Source: Acidiphilium sp.
Lineage (GTDB): Bacteria; Pseudomonadota; Alphaproteobacteria; Acetobacterales; Acetobacteraceae
Assembly: GCA_028688905.1 (NCBI GenBank)
Contig: JAQTXH010000002.1
Location: forward strand, 331,061-395,060
DNA length: 64,000 bases
Direction of reading: 5' to 3'
The notes under the pieces are model-generated. The model ran no database searches and was not told the DNA's origin. It worked only from the letters and a program-made list of their open reading frames with translations. Both the position numbers and the translations under genes were made by a program. This document shows, one piece after another, positions 20,799 to 28,223 of this stretch. Each line of letters begins with the position of its first letter. Within the stretch, counting starts at the first letter, position 1.

Positions 20799-21382
20799 GG
20801 ATAGAGCCGCATCGCGCCCCAGCGCTCGCCGTCGCGGGTGAACACCACGCGGTCATGCAGCCGGAAGTCGCGATCCTCCCAGAATTCGATGGCGGTGGGT
20901 TGCACCAGCCAGCCTGACCAATGCGCGGGCCGGGGAACTTCGGAGTCGGCGTATTGCGCCACCACTTGCTCCAACCGCTGTTCCAGCAGCCTGCGATCCG
21001 CCAACGGCCGTGACTGGTCCGACGCCCAGGCACCGATGCGCGACAGGCGCGGGCGGGTTTCGAAATAGGCGTCTGCTTCGGTATCGCTGACCTGCGTTGC
21101 CGTGCCTTCGATGCGGATCTGGCGCTTGCGGGTCTTCCAGTGAAACAGCAGCGCGACGCGCGGATTGGCGCGGATGTCGGTGGATTTACGGCTTCCAAGA
21201 TTGGTATAAAATACAAACCCCTGTCGATCCCAGGACTTCAGCAGCACGATCCGCGCCGATGGCCCCCCATCGGGCGTGGCGGTCGCCAGCGTCATCGCAT
21301 TGGGGTCGCTGAGTTCGGATGCCTCGGCTTGCGCCATCCACGCAGCGAACAAATCATACGGATCGGCGTCGAGATCGATCAT
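20795..21382 (-). CDS. pdxH: Pyridoxamine/pyridoxine 5'-phosphate oxidase
   Basis: PdxH is the FMN enzyme that makes pyridoxal 5'-phosphate, the cofactor of the desulfurase and aminotransferase in this window. From the ATG at 21382 (with GAGGG before it) the protein has 195 residues, showing NAMTLATATPDGGPSARIVLLKSWD (residues about 26-50, described), FYTNLGSRKSTDIRANPRVALLFHW, and the C-terminal family signature near FWEDRDFRLHDRVVF and RLYP. Divergent from fabI by about 100 bases. Confidence 0.94.
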   Translation of the reverse strand: MIDLDADPYDLFAAWMAQAEASELSDPNAMTLATATPDGGPSARIVLLKSWDRQGFVFYTNLGSRKSTDIRANPRVALLFHWKTRKRQIRIEGTATQVSDTEADAYFETRPRLSRIGAWASDQSRPLADRRLLEQRLEQVVAQYADSEVPRPAHWSGWLVQPTAIEFWEDRDFRLHDRVVFTRDGERWGAMRLYP

Positions 21383-21483
21383 TGGTTGCCCTCGGTGTTT
21401 TGTCACCACACTTGATAGGTCATGCCGCCTTGTGTCACCACCCCATCAGGACTGCGTGTGCAGTGATCAGATTGGAGCCGACT

Positions 21484-22320
21484 ATGCAGGAATCCCTTGA
21501 AACCCTTCCGCTTGCCGGAACACTGATGCGCGGCAAGCGCGGCGTGATCATGGGGGTGGCGAATAATCGCTCGATCGCCTGGGCGATCGCGCAGGCCGTC
21601 GCGGCCCAGGGCGGCGAACTTGCGTTTACCTATCAGGGTGACGCGCTGGAAAAACGAATTCGCCCGCTAGCGGAGAGTGTTCACTCCGATCTGGTCATTC
21701 CGTGCGACGTTTCCGACGATGCGGCGCTCGATGATGCGTTCAACGCGATAGCCGCGCGCTGGAGCGAGATTGATTTCCTGGTTCACGCGATCGGGTTTGC
21801 CGACAAGCAATATCTGCGCGGGCGCTATGCCGATACGCCGCGCGAGGCGTTTCGCCAGGCGATGGATATTTCATGTTATTCGTTCACCGCCTCCGCGCGA
21901 CGCGCCGGCGCGCTGATGAAACGCGGCGGTTCGATGGTGACGCTGACCTATCTGGGAGCCGAACGGGTGACGCCGCACTATAATGTGATGGGTGTTGCCA
22001 AAGCAGCGTTGGAATCCTCGGTTCGCTATCTGGCGGCCGATTTCGGGTCGAGCGCCATCCGGGTGAACGGCATTTCGGCGGGGCCGATCAAGACGCTGGC
22101 GGCCTCGGGCATCGGCGACTTCAGTTATATTTTGAAATGGAACCAGTATAATTCGCCGCTGGAGCGCAATGTCGGTCTGGAAGAGGTTGGCGCTTCGGGG
22201 TTGTACCTTTTGTCGGATCTGTCACGTGGTGTGACCGGCGAGATCCATCACGTCGATTGCGGCTATCATATCGTAGGCATGAAAAATCCATCTGCCCCCG
22301 ACATCAACGCGGTCGAATAG
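21484..22320 (+). CDS. fabI: NADH-dependent enoyl-ACP reductase FabI
   Basis: FabI performs the last reduction of each fatty-acid elongation round. The 278-residue short-chain reductase fold shows the cofactor motif GVANNRSIAWAIAQA (about residue 24), HAIGFADKQYL, TLTYLGAERVTPHYNVMGVAKAAL containing Tyr-x6-Lys, and NGISAGPIKTLAASGI near the substrate-loop. The start at 21484 follows the frame of the family; upstream codons are non-coding. A strong terminator follows 16 bases after the stop. Confidence 0.95.
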   Translation: MQESLETLPLAGTLMRGKRGVIMGVANNRSIAWAIAQAVAAQGGELAFTYQGDALEKRIRPLAESVHSDLVIPCDVSDDAALDDAFNAIAARWSEIDFLVHAIGFADKQYLRGRYADTPREAFRQAMDISCYSFTASARRAGALMKRGGSMVTLTYLGAERVTPHYNVMGVAKAALESSVRYLAADFGSSAIRVNGISAGPIKTLAASGIGDFSYILKWNQYNSPLERNVGLEEVGASGLYLLSDLSRGVTGEIHHVDCGYHIVGMKNPSAPDINAVE

Positions 22321-22336
22321 GGATCAAACGTTTTTT

Positions 22337-22365
22337 GCTGCTTTTTTCAAAAAAGCAGCTTTTTT
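22337..22365 (+). terminator. Rho-independent terminator after fabI
   Basis: GCTGCTTTTTT (22337-22347) and AAAAAAGCAGC (22349-22359) form an 11-bp perfect stem followed by six T (22360-22365). It ends the fabI transcript. Confidence 0.85.
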
Positions 22366-22382
22366 GTAAGCGTCGCCGTCGC

Positions 22383-22583
22383 TTATAGGGGTTTGCGGCC
22401 GCGCTCGACCAATCGAGTGAACAGCCCCGGCTTTTTTGCCTTGCCGGGCGGTTCAGTTTTGGTTGTCGCTGTTTTGGCACCCTCCTTCGCCTTGATCTTG
22501 AGCCATTCATCGAGACTCTTGTTGGCTTTGGCGGCGCGTTTGCGTTCGTAGGCGAGTTGGGCGTCGGTCATCTTGCGGGTCAT
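22383..22583 (-). CDS. Small basic hypothetical protein
   Basis: A 66-residue lysine-rich protein (from the ATG at 22583; a TTG at 22619 overlapping the permease stop would make 78). It begins MTRKMTDAQLAYERKRAAKA and has a helical, positively charged first half followed by a Lys/Thr/Pro-rich linker. No family is recognised. Because it abuts the ABC permease gene it is probably expressed with it, but the sequence does not resemble transporter subunits. Confidence 0.6.
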   Translation of the reverse strand: MTRKMTDAQLAYERKRAAKANKSLDEWLKIKAKEGAKTATTKTEPPGKAKKPGLFTRLVERGRKPL

Positions 22584-22615
22584 GACCGCGCCTGTGCCAG
22601 ACGGCGGGGTGGCTT

Positions 22616-23380
22616 TCAAGAGCCAGCGCCAAAACGGCGCAGAATGACGCGTTCAAAACTGCCGAGGGCCGCGTAGATCACGATGCCGGCGATCGCGAGC
22701 AGGGTGAGGGCGGCGAACATGCGGGGAATTTCCAGCCGGTAGCCGGCTTCCAGAATCCGCCCCGCGAGACCTGCCGCAAAGCCGCCCGAGCTTGCGACGA
22801 ATTCGGCGACCACCGCTCCTACCAGCGCCAGCGTGCCGGCGATCCGCAATCCTGCGAGAAAATAGGGCAGGGCGGCGGGCAATCGGAGCAAAAACAGGGT
22901 CTGGCACCGGGTTGCGCCGTTGAGGCGGAACAGGTCGGCCAGTTCCGGCGGGGTTGCGGCGAGGCCGGCGGCGGTGTTCGACAGCACCGGGAAGAAGGCG
23001 ACGATGGTGGCGCAGACCACCAGGGCGGCGAATTGCTGGTCGACCCAGATGATGATCAGCGGCGCGATCGCCACCACCGGCGTCACCTGCAGCACCACCG
23101 CCCAGGGCTGGATCGCGGCGCGCGCCAACCGGCTGACGGCCATGGCGAGGGCGAGCACCATGCCGAGCGATGCCGCCGCAATCAGCGCCGCGGCGGTGAC
23201 CGCCAGCGTGGACAGAAGCGAGAGCAGCAGGGAGTCATGGTCAGACCAGAAGGCGGCGAGGATCGCGATCGGGCTGGGCAGCACATAGGCGGGCACCTGC
23301 ATCAGGCTGACCGCGCCTTGCCAGATGATCAGGGCGAGCACGCCGAACGCGACCGGGGCGGTGCGTTCCATGGTCAGCAT
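22616..23380 (-). CDS. ABC importer permease (SsuC/ThiX/TauC type)
   Basis: A 254-residue inner-membrane permease with about six helices and the binding-protein-dependent transport motif LRLPAALPYFLAGLRIAGTLALVGAVVAEFV (EAA-loop, about residues 165-200, described). The start ATG 23380 overlaps the ATPase end by seven bases; the open frame upstream of it is a shadow of the ATPase gene. It pairs with the neighbouring ATPase and NMT1/THI5-like binding protein. Substrate is discussed under the binding protein. Confidence 0.85.
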   Translation of the reverse strand: MLTMERTAPVAFGVLALIIWQGAVSLMQVPAYVLPSPIAILAAFWSDHDSLLLSLLSTLAVTAAALIAAASLGMVLALAMAVSRLARAAIQPWAVVLQVTPVVAIAPLIIIWVDQQFAALVVCATIVAFFPVLSNTAAGLAATPPELADLFRLNGATRCQTLFLLRLPAALPYFLAGLRIAGTLALVGAVVAEFVASSGGFAAGLAGRILEAGYRLEIPRMFAALTLLAIAGIVIYAALGSFERVILRRFGAGS

Positions 23381-24117
23381 GCTGGCATCACCGCGTGCAG
23401 GGTTTCGGTGACCTCCGCGACGAGATCTGCATAGGCGGGATCGGTCCGGCGATCGGCGGCTTCGGCAAGGGCGCACGAAATTTCGGCGGCGATCCGGCCC
23501 GGGCGCGGCGTCATGACCAGAATGCGCGAGGCGAGGTAGGCGGCTTCGTAGATCGAGTGGGTCACGAACACCACCGTGGTCCGCGCCTCGCGCCATAACG
23601 CGTGCAGATCATCCTGCAGGCGGTGGCGGGTGAATTCATCGAGGGCGGCAAAAGGCTCATCCATCAGCAACAGTTTCGGGCATGAAACCAGGGCGCGGGC
23701 GATGGCGACCCGCATCCGCATGCCGCCCGACAACGCTGCCGGTTTGGCATGTTCAAATCCCGCGAGGCCAAGCTGGGCGAGGGTATCGCGGATGACGGCG
23801 CGCGAGGCATCGAAGCGTTTGCCGGCAAGCCGCAGCGGCAGAAACACGTTTTGCTCCGCGCTCGCCCATGGCAGCAGCGTCGCATCCTGGAAGACGAAAC
23901 CGATGTCGCCGGGGCCGGGTCTGGCACCGTCATCCCAGGTCAGCGCGCCGCTGTCGGGGGCGTCGAGACCAGAGAGAATGCGTAGCATGGTCGATTTGCC
24001 GCAACCCGAGGGGCCGAGCAGGACGACAAACTCGCCCCGGTCGATCTGCGTGGTGATACCAGCCAACGCGACCACACCATTCTCAAAACGCCGGCCCACA
24101 CTGGTTAGTCGCAGCAT
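23374..24117 (-). CDS. ABC importer ATP-binding protein
   Basis: The 247-residue ATPase has Walker A GPSGCGKSTMLRILSGL (about residue 37), Q-loop FVFQDATLLPWASAEQN, signature LSGGMRMRVAIARAL, Walker B KLLLMDEPFAALDEFTR and the H-loop VTHSIYEAAYL. It matches the SsuB/TauB/ThiZ class of ATPases. The ATG at 24117 follows the binding-protein stop by 14 bases. An apparent N-terminal extension in the open frame is a shadow and is not included. Confidence 0.9.
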   Translation of the reverse strand: MLRLTSVGRRFENGVVALAGITTQIDRGEFVVLLGPSGCGKSTMLRILSGLDAPDSGALTWDDGARPGPGDIGFVFQDATLLPWASAEQNVFLPLRLAGKRFDASRAVIRDTLAQLGLAGFEHAKPAALSGGMRMRVAIARALVSCPKLLLMDEPFAALDEFTRHRLQDDLHALWREARTTVVFVTHSIYEAAYLASRILVMTPRPGRIAAEISCALAEAADRRTDPAYADLVAEVTETLHAVMPAC

Positions 24118-24131
24118 TTCAGGTCGACATT

Positions 24132-25142
24132 TCAAGGTTGACCCGCCGACTGATGATTTACGAATTGGAGGGTGAAGGCGGCGCGGTAATCGAAGTGCCT
24201 CGGATACAGGCCGGCATCGCTCATCTGATCGTAAAAACCGCGCCAGCGGGCGTCCGTCATCGCGCCGATTCCCATGGTTTTGGTGGCGGCGGACTCCACG
24301 ATTCCATCTTTTTTCAAGGTATCGTAGCCATAGTGCAGCAGGGCCATGGTCATGTCGGGATTGGCCTTGCGGATCAAAGCAAACGCCGGGGCGGGGTTGC
24401 CGTCGAGATAGGATTTCCAGCCGGCGGCGGAGGCGGCGACGAAGCGCTGCACCAGCGAAGGGTCGGTCGCGACCAGCTTTTTCGAGGTGGCGATGATTTG
24501 CGCGTAGCCATCGAAACCAGCCTTGTCGAGCCGCAATACCACCGGGTAATGCCCGGTTTTCTGTTTTACCAAGAAGGGCTCCGAGGTCAGGAATCCCTGC
24601 ACCGCGAGCTTCTTGTTGGTGAAAAACGGGGCGAGATTGAAATCGTAGGGTCGGATCTGACTGTCGCTGTAATGGTATTTGTGCGCCAGAAACAGCCACC
24701 AGCTGGCGCGGGTATCGGCCGAAATCGCAATCGGCCGGCCTTTGAGTGAAGCGAAACTGGTCTCGCCGGCACTGCGATGGGCCAGCAGAATATCGGGGTC
24801 CTTCTGAAACATCGCGGCAACGGCGACGAACGGTATATGCTCCTTGACGAAATTGAACGCCAGGAAGCCGTTGGAGGTGATGTCGAAATTCAGTTTGCCG
24901 GCGAGCAGTAATTGCGCGTTGTTCACCTCCGGCCCCCCTTCGCGGATCGTGACATCAAGCCCGTATTTCTGGTAGATGCCGGTGGCGACGGCCTGATAAT
25001 AGCCGCCGTATTCAGCCTCGGCGACCCAGTCGAGTCCGAATGTCACTTTCTGAAGTTTGGGCGCGGCTTCGGCGTGAACCGGCACCGACCGCAATCCCGC
25101 GGCGACGGCAAACAGGATCGTCAAGGAGCGAATGCAACGCAT
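24132..25142 (-). CDS. NMT1/THI5-like substrate-binding protein
   Basis: A 336-residue exported binding protein. A Sec signal peptide (MRCIRSLTILFAVAAGL, cleavage after VHA) is followed by KVTFGLDWVAEAEYGGYYQAVATGIYQKYGLDVTI (residues about 40-75, described), the NMT1/THI5 domain signature seen in ThiY-type thiamine-precursor binding proteins and in riboflavin or nitrate/sulfonate ones. The start ATG 25142 has GGGGA nine bases ahead. No TPP riboswitch was seen in the short (about 80-base) upstream region, so thiamine-pyrimidine uptake is only one option; a cytosine-deaminase-like gene lies 4 kb away but in another operon. Confidence 0.8.
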   Translation of the reverse strand: MRCIRSLTILFAVAAGLRSVPVHAEAAPKLQKVTFGLDWVAEAEYGGYYQAVATGIYQKYGLDVTIREGGPEVNNAQLLLAGKLNFDITSNGFLAFNFVKEHIPFVAVAAMFQKDPDILLAHRSAGETSFASLKGRPIAISADTRASWWLFLAHKYHYSDSQIRPYDFNLAPFFTNKKLAVQGFLTSEPFLVKQKTGHYPVVLRLDKAGFDGYAQIIATSKKLVATDPSLVQRFVAASAAGWKSYLDGNPAPAFALIRKANPDMTMALLHYGYDTLKKDGIVESAATKTMGIGAMTDARWRGFYDQMSDAGLYPRHFDYRAAFTLQFVNHQSAGQP

Positions 25143-25222
25143 GAGATTATCCCCGTCGTCGTTCAATACGAATTCATGGCAATATGGACAGAGTTCGTCC
25201 GGATCGTCGATAGGTCACGCCT

Positions 25223-25558
25223 TTGTCTGAACCCCGAATCAAAGCGGGCATCTGGGTGCAGATGGCGCTGCGCCTCGGCGCGTCGGAGGGGCACCCGGGC
25301 ATGGTCATTCGCCGCGGCGATTCCGATGCGGGCGGCGTTGTCGTTTTGTTGCGTGGCCGCAGGGGCATCGTCGCCCTCAGCCAGACGAGGGATAGTGAAG
25401 GACGCCCCGCTTGGCTGCGCGCCACCGGCCCCGATCCGGTCGATGAAGCGCGCGCCGATGACTATACCGAAAAGCAGATCCGCTTCGATCCCGATCTGTG
25501 GGTGATCGAGTTCGAAGCGCCGGATTATCTGCCGCCGTTCGAGGCGAGACTGTTATAG
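25223..25558 (+). CDS. DUF1491 family protein
   Basis: A 111-residue cytosolic protein starting at a TTG. It begins with EPRIKAGIWVQMALRLGASEG and has MVIRRGDSDAGGVVVLL and RFDPDLWVIEFEAPD near the end, the pattern of the alphaproteobacterial DUF1491 family, whose function is unknown. It starts about 80 bases from the divergent binding-protein start and stands alone. Confidence 0.75.
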   Translation: MSEPRIKAGIWVQMALRLGASEGHPGMVIRRGDSDAGGVVVLLRGRRGIVALSQTRDSEGRPAWLRATGPDPVDEARADDYTEKQIRFDPDLWVIEFEAPDYLPPFEARLL

Positions 25559-25560
25559 TT

Positions 25561-25677
25561 TCACTGCCCGAACAGTTTTATCGCCGCGATCAGCGTATGA
25601 TAAACACCCCACACCAGCGGAATACCGACCACGAGCCAGTAAAAAATCAACTTCGGTGTTTGTTGGTCGCTGTGCAT
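25561..25677 (-). CDS. Small membrane partner of the OFA antiporter
   Basis: A 38-residue peptide (MHSDQQTPKLIFYWLVVGI and then PLVWGVYHTLIAAIKLFGQ) with one membrane-spanning helix. It starts 10 bases after the antiporter stop, and AGGAA lies eight bases before its ATG. Position and sequence style (a short Trp/Gly/Val-rich helix ending in AIKLF) match the small subunit often seen beside OFA-type MFS transporters. Too short to be detected by most gene finders. Partner role is inferred from gene order. The stop is three bases from the convergent DUF1491 stop. Confidence 0.7.
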   Translation of the reverse strand: MHSDQQTPKLIFYWLVVGIPLVWGVYHTLIAAIKLFGQ

Positions 25678-25687
25678 CGTCGTGTTC

Positions 25688-27052
25688 CTATTCTGCGGCG
25701 CTTGCGATGGCTTCATGATGCTGGGCGTCGACTGGCGATATCAGGGCATTGCAGATCGCACCCACCAGCAGAAGCCCCGCCATGATATAGAGCGTGACCG
25801 TATAGGCATCGGCTTTCGCAACACCTTGGCCGATCTGATACTGGCGAATGTAGTCCACCAGAACCGGGCCCATCACCCCGGCAGCCGACCAGGCGGTGAG
25901 TGTGCGCCCGTGGATGGCACCTACGTGGCGAAGGCCAAAAATATCCCGCAAATAGGCCGGCAGGGTCGCGAAACCGCCGCCGTACATCGACAGGATCACC
26001 CCGAAGCAGAGCGCAGTGAGGCTGATGCTGCCCAGCAGTGCGGTATGCGGGACCAGAATATAAAGGACGATTCCGAGAAAAAAGAACACAAAATAAGTCG
26101 GCTTGCGGCCCAATCGGTCCGACAGTGACGCCCAGAAAAACCGCCCGCCCATGTTGAACAGCGACAGGAAACCGACGAAGCCGGCGGCGGTGAGCGGCGT
26201 CACCTGGCCGTGGAACATCTCCTGGATCATCGGGCTGGCCTGGCTGAGCACCCCGATGCCGGCGGTCACATTCAGGAACAGCACCAGCCAGATCAGATAG
26301 AATTGCGGGGTGGCCATCGCGCGATCGGCGGCGACGTGATTGGTGGTCACCAGCTTCTGCGCGACCGTCGAGGCCACGTAGCCCGCCGGTACCCATCCGG
26401 CACCCGGTACCCGGACAATGACCCCCCCAAACAGCATGAACGCGGCATAGATGATGCCGAGGGTGACAAACGTGGGCACCACGCCCAGACTGCCTGCCGT
26501 CGCATAATGGTGCATCAGCAGAACCGACAAGGGTGCCGCGATCATCGCACCGCCGCCAAACCCCATGATGGCCATGCCCGTGGCCATGCCTGGCCGGTCG
26601 GGAAACCAGGTCATCAAGGTCCGCACCGGCGAGATGTAGCCGACGCCAAGCCCGGTGCCACCGAGTACGCCATAGCCCAGGAAGATGAGCAGCAGACTGT
26701 GGATCGAGACACCGACCGCGGCCACCATAAATCCGCCACCGAAACAAAACGCGGCTAGGGTCATCGCCTTGCGCGGGCCGACCCGGTCAACCCAGGCACC
26801 GGAAAACGCGGCGGAAAGGCCAAGAAAGACGATCGCGACCGAAAAGATCCAGCCGACGTCGGCAAGCGACCAGTCGGCTGGTGCGGATTTGGTGATGCCG
26901 ATCAGCTTGGTCAGCGGCAGATTGAACACACTGAACGCATACGCCTCGCCAATGCATAAATGGATGCAAAGCGCCGCTGGTGGCACCAGCCAGCGGTTGT
27001 AGCCAGTGGGTGCCACTGTGTTTTCGCGATTCAGAAAGTCAAATGCAGACAT
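25688..27052 (-). CDS. OFA-family MFS transporter (oxalate/formate antiporter-like)
   Basis: A 454-residue 12-helix transporter of the oxalate:formate antiporter family. Typical stretches are CIHLCIGEAYAFSVFNLPL in helix 1, GAWVDRVGPRKAM (motif A), GVGYISPVRTLMTWFPDRPGMATGMAIMGFGGGA (about residues 130-165, described) and WASLSDRLGRKPTY. It starts at the ATG 27052 with a GGGGGA site. It lies after fdsD in the formate dehydrogenase run, so the likely cargo is formate, perhaps exchanged with oxalate or another carboxylate; no oxalate-degrading genes (frc/oxc) are present. Confidence 0.82.
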   Translation of the reverse strand: MSAFDFLNRENTVAPTGYNRWLVPPAALCIHLCIGEAYAFSVFNLPLTKLIGITKSAPADWSLADVGWIFSVAIVFLGLSAAFSGAWVDRVGPRKAMTLAAFCFGGGFMVAAVGVSIHSLLLIFLGYGVLGGTGLGVGYISPVRTLMTWFPDRPGMATGMAIMGFGGGAMIAAPLSVLLMHHYATAGSLGVVPTFVTLGIIYAAFMLFGGVIVRVPGAGWVPAGYVASTVAQKLVTTNHVAADRAMATPQFYLIWLVLFLNVTAGIGVLSQASPMIQEMFHGQVTPLTAAGFVGFLSLFNMGGRFFWASLSDRLGRKPTYFVFFFLGIVLYILVPHTALLGSISLTALCFGVILSMYGGGFATLPAYLRDIFGLRHVGAIHGRTLTAWSAAGVMGPVLVDYIRQYQIGQGVAKADAYTVTLYIMAGLLLVGAICNALISPVDAQHHEAIASAAE

Positions 27053-27124
27053 GGTTTGGTTCCCCCAAATTTTTGAATTTTTTTTACTCTACTAACACGC
27101 GATCGGGAGCGGGTTCAAGAGCAC

Positions 27125-27382
27125 TTATCCGGCGGGTTTAGGCACGACGGGCAGGAGTCCAATCGCCGCGCGCGCACGTGGCAACAGCCCTTCATTGCCG
27201 GCTTTTACCGCTGCCGCGATCTTGGAACGCATGCGCGGATCCCAGAACTTGGAAATATGGTTGGCGATTTCCGTAATCGCTTTCTCATCAGGTTCCGAGG
27301 CAAAAAAAGTCGCGATCTGATTAGCCATGTAAACGAGTTTTTGGTCCTGGGATTCGTGAGCGTCGTTCGCTTCATGCAACAT
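27125..27382 (-). CDS. fdsD: Formate dehydrogenase accessory subunit FdsD
   Basis: The delta subunit of fds-type NAD-dependent formate dehydrogenases is short and needed for full activity. The 85-residue protein from the ATG 27382 has KLVYMANQIATFFAS, EKAITEIANHISKFWDPRMR and the terminal proline-rich RAAIGLLPVVPKPAG. The FWDPRMR motif is diagnostic. It overlaps fdhD by 11 bases. Confidence 0.9.
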   Translation of the reverse strand: MLHEANDAHESQDQKLVYMANQIATFFASEPDEKAITEIANHISKFWDPRMRSKIAAAVKAGNEGLLPRARAAIGLLPVVPKPAG

Positions 27383-28223
27383 TGGCCAGGTCTCCGAACG
27401 CGATCCGCGATTGATGGGTGAACACCTCGAACCCGTCGTCGCGGGCGACCGCGGCGAGGGTGATCCCGGCGCGATCGGCGGCCCGGATTGCATAAGCCGT
27501 CGGAACCGACACGGCGGCGACGACCGGTGCGCCGAGCATCGCCGCTTTTTGGATCAGTTCGATCGATACCCGGCTGGTCAGCAGCACAACCCCGGAACTT
27601 CCGGGCCGATCACCGCCCGGCACCTCGGCACCCTGATTTTTCCGCGCGAGCGCGCCGGTGATTTTATCGAGCGCGTTGTGCCGCCCGACGTCTTCGCGCA
27701 CCAGCACGTCACCACTGGCCGGATCAAAAAAACCGGCGGCATGAACCCCGTGGGTCGCGCGGTTCAACATCTGCCGCGCCGACATGGCGTGCATCGCGCG
27801 CATCAGGCTAGACGCTGAAACCCGCAATGACGATGCAACCTGCGGGATCGCCCGGTTGGCTTGCGCGAGGCTTTCCAGCCCGCACAGGCCACACCCGAGC
27901 GCGCCCGCCAAATGCCGCCGCCGTTGCGCAAGACGTGTCGAAACATCGTGCGCGAGGCGCATCCGGCATTCGACGCCGAGTTCAACCGTCACGATTTCGC
28001 ATCTGAGAATATCCGCTGCCTGATCGACGATCCCTTCGGAGAGGCTGAATCCAATGGCGAAATCGATCAGGTCGCAAGGCGTCGCCATCATCACCGCGTA
28101 GCCGACCTGGTCGTAGCTCAGCGCAACCGCGACCTCTTCGGGCACCGCGCGGGTCTGCGCCGTGACATCGCCGTGGCGAAAGGCGAGAGATTCGGCCCGC
28201 AGCGTGGGGGCAGGCAGCGGCAT
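27372..28223 (-). CDS. fdhD: Formate dehydrogenase sulfurtransferase FdhD/FdsC
   Basis: FdhD delivers sulfur from a cysteine desulfurase to the molybdenum cofactor of formate dehydrogenase, which is essential for activity. The 283-residue protein starts at the ATG 28223, overlapping the fdsA stop. The CxxC loop GCGLCG is visible near residue 113, followed by REDVGRHNALDKITG (about residue 175) and LTSRVSIELIQKAAMLGAPVV. A long N-terminal extension in the open frame is a shadow of fdsA. Confidence 0.93.
   Translation of the reverse strand: MPLPAPTLRAESLAFRHGDVTAQTRAVPEEVAVALSYDQVGYAVMMATPCDLIDFAIGFSLSEGIVDQAADILRCEIVTVELGVECRMRLAHDVSTRLAQRRRHLAGALGCGLCGLESLAQANRAIPQVASSLRVSASSLMRAMHAMSARQMLNRATHGVHAAGFFDPASGDVLVREDVGRHNALDKITGALARKNQGAEVPGGDRPGSSGVVLLTSRVSIELIQKAAMLGAPVVAAVSVPTAYAIRAADRAGITLAAVARDDGFEVFTHQSRIAFGDLANVA

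Noticed and set aside
25143-25222. TPP riboswitch before the binding-protein gene
   Set aside because: The region is about 80 bases and lacks the CTGAGA and ACCTGATCTGG-like conserved elements.
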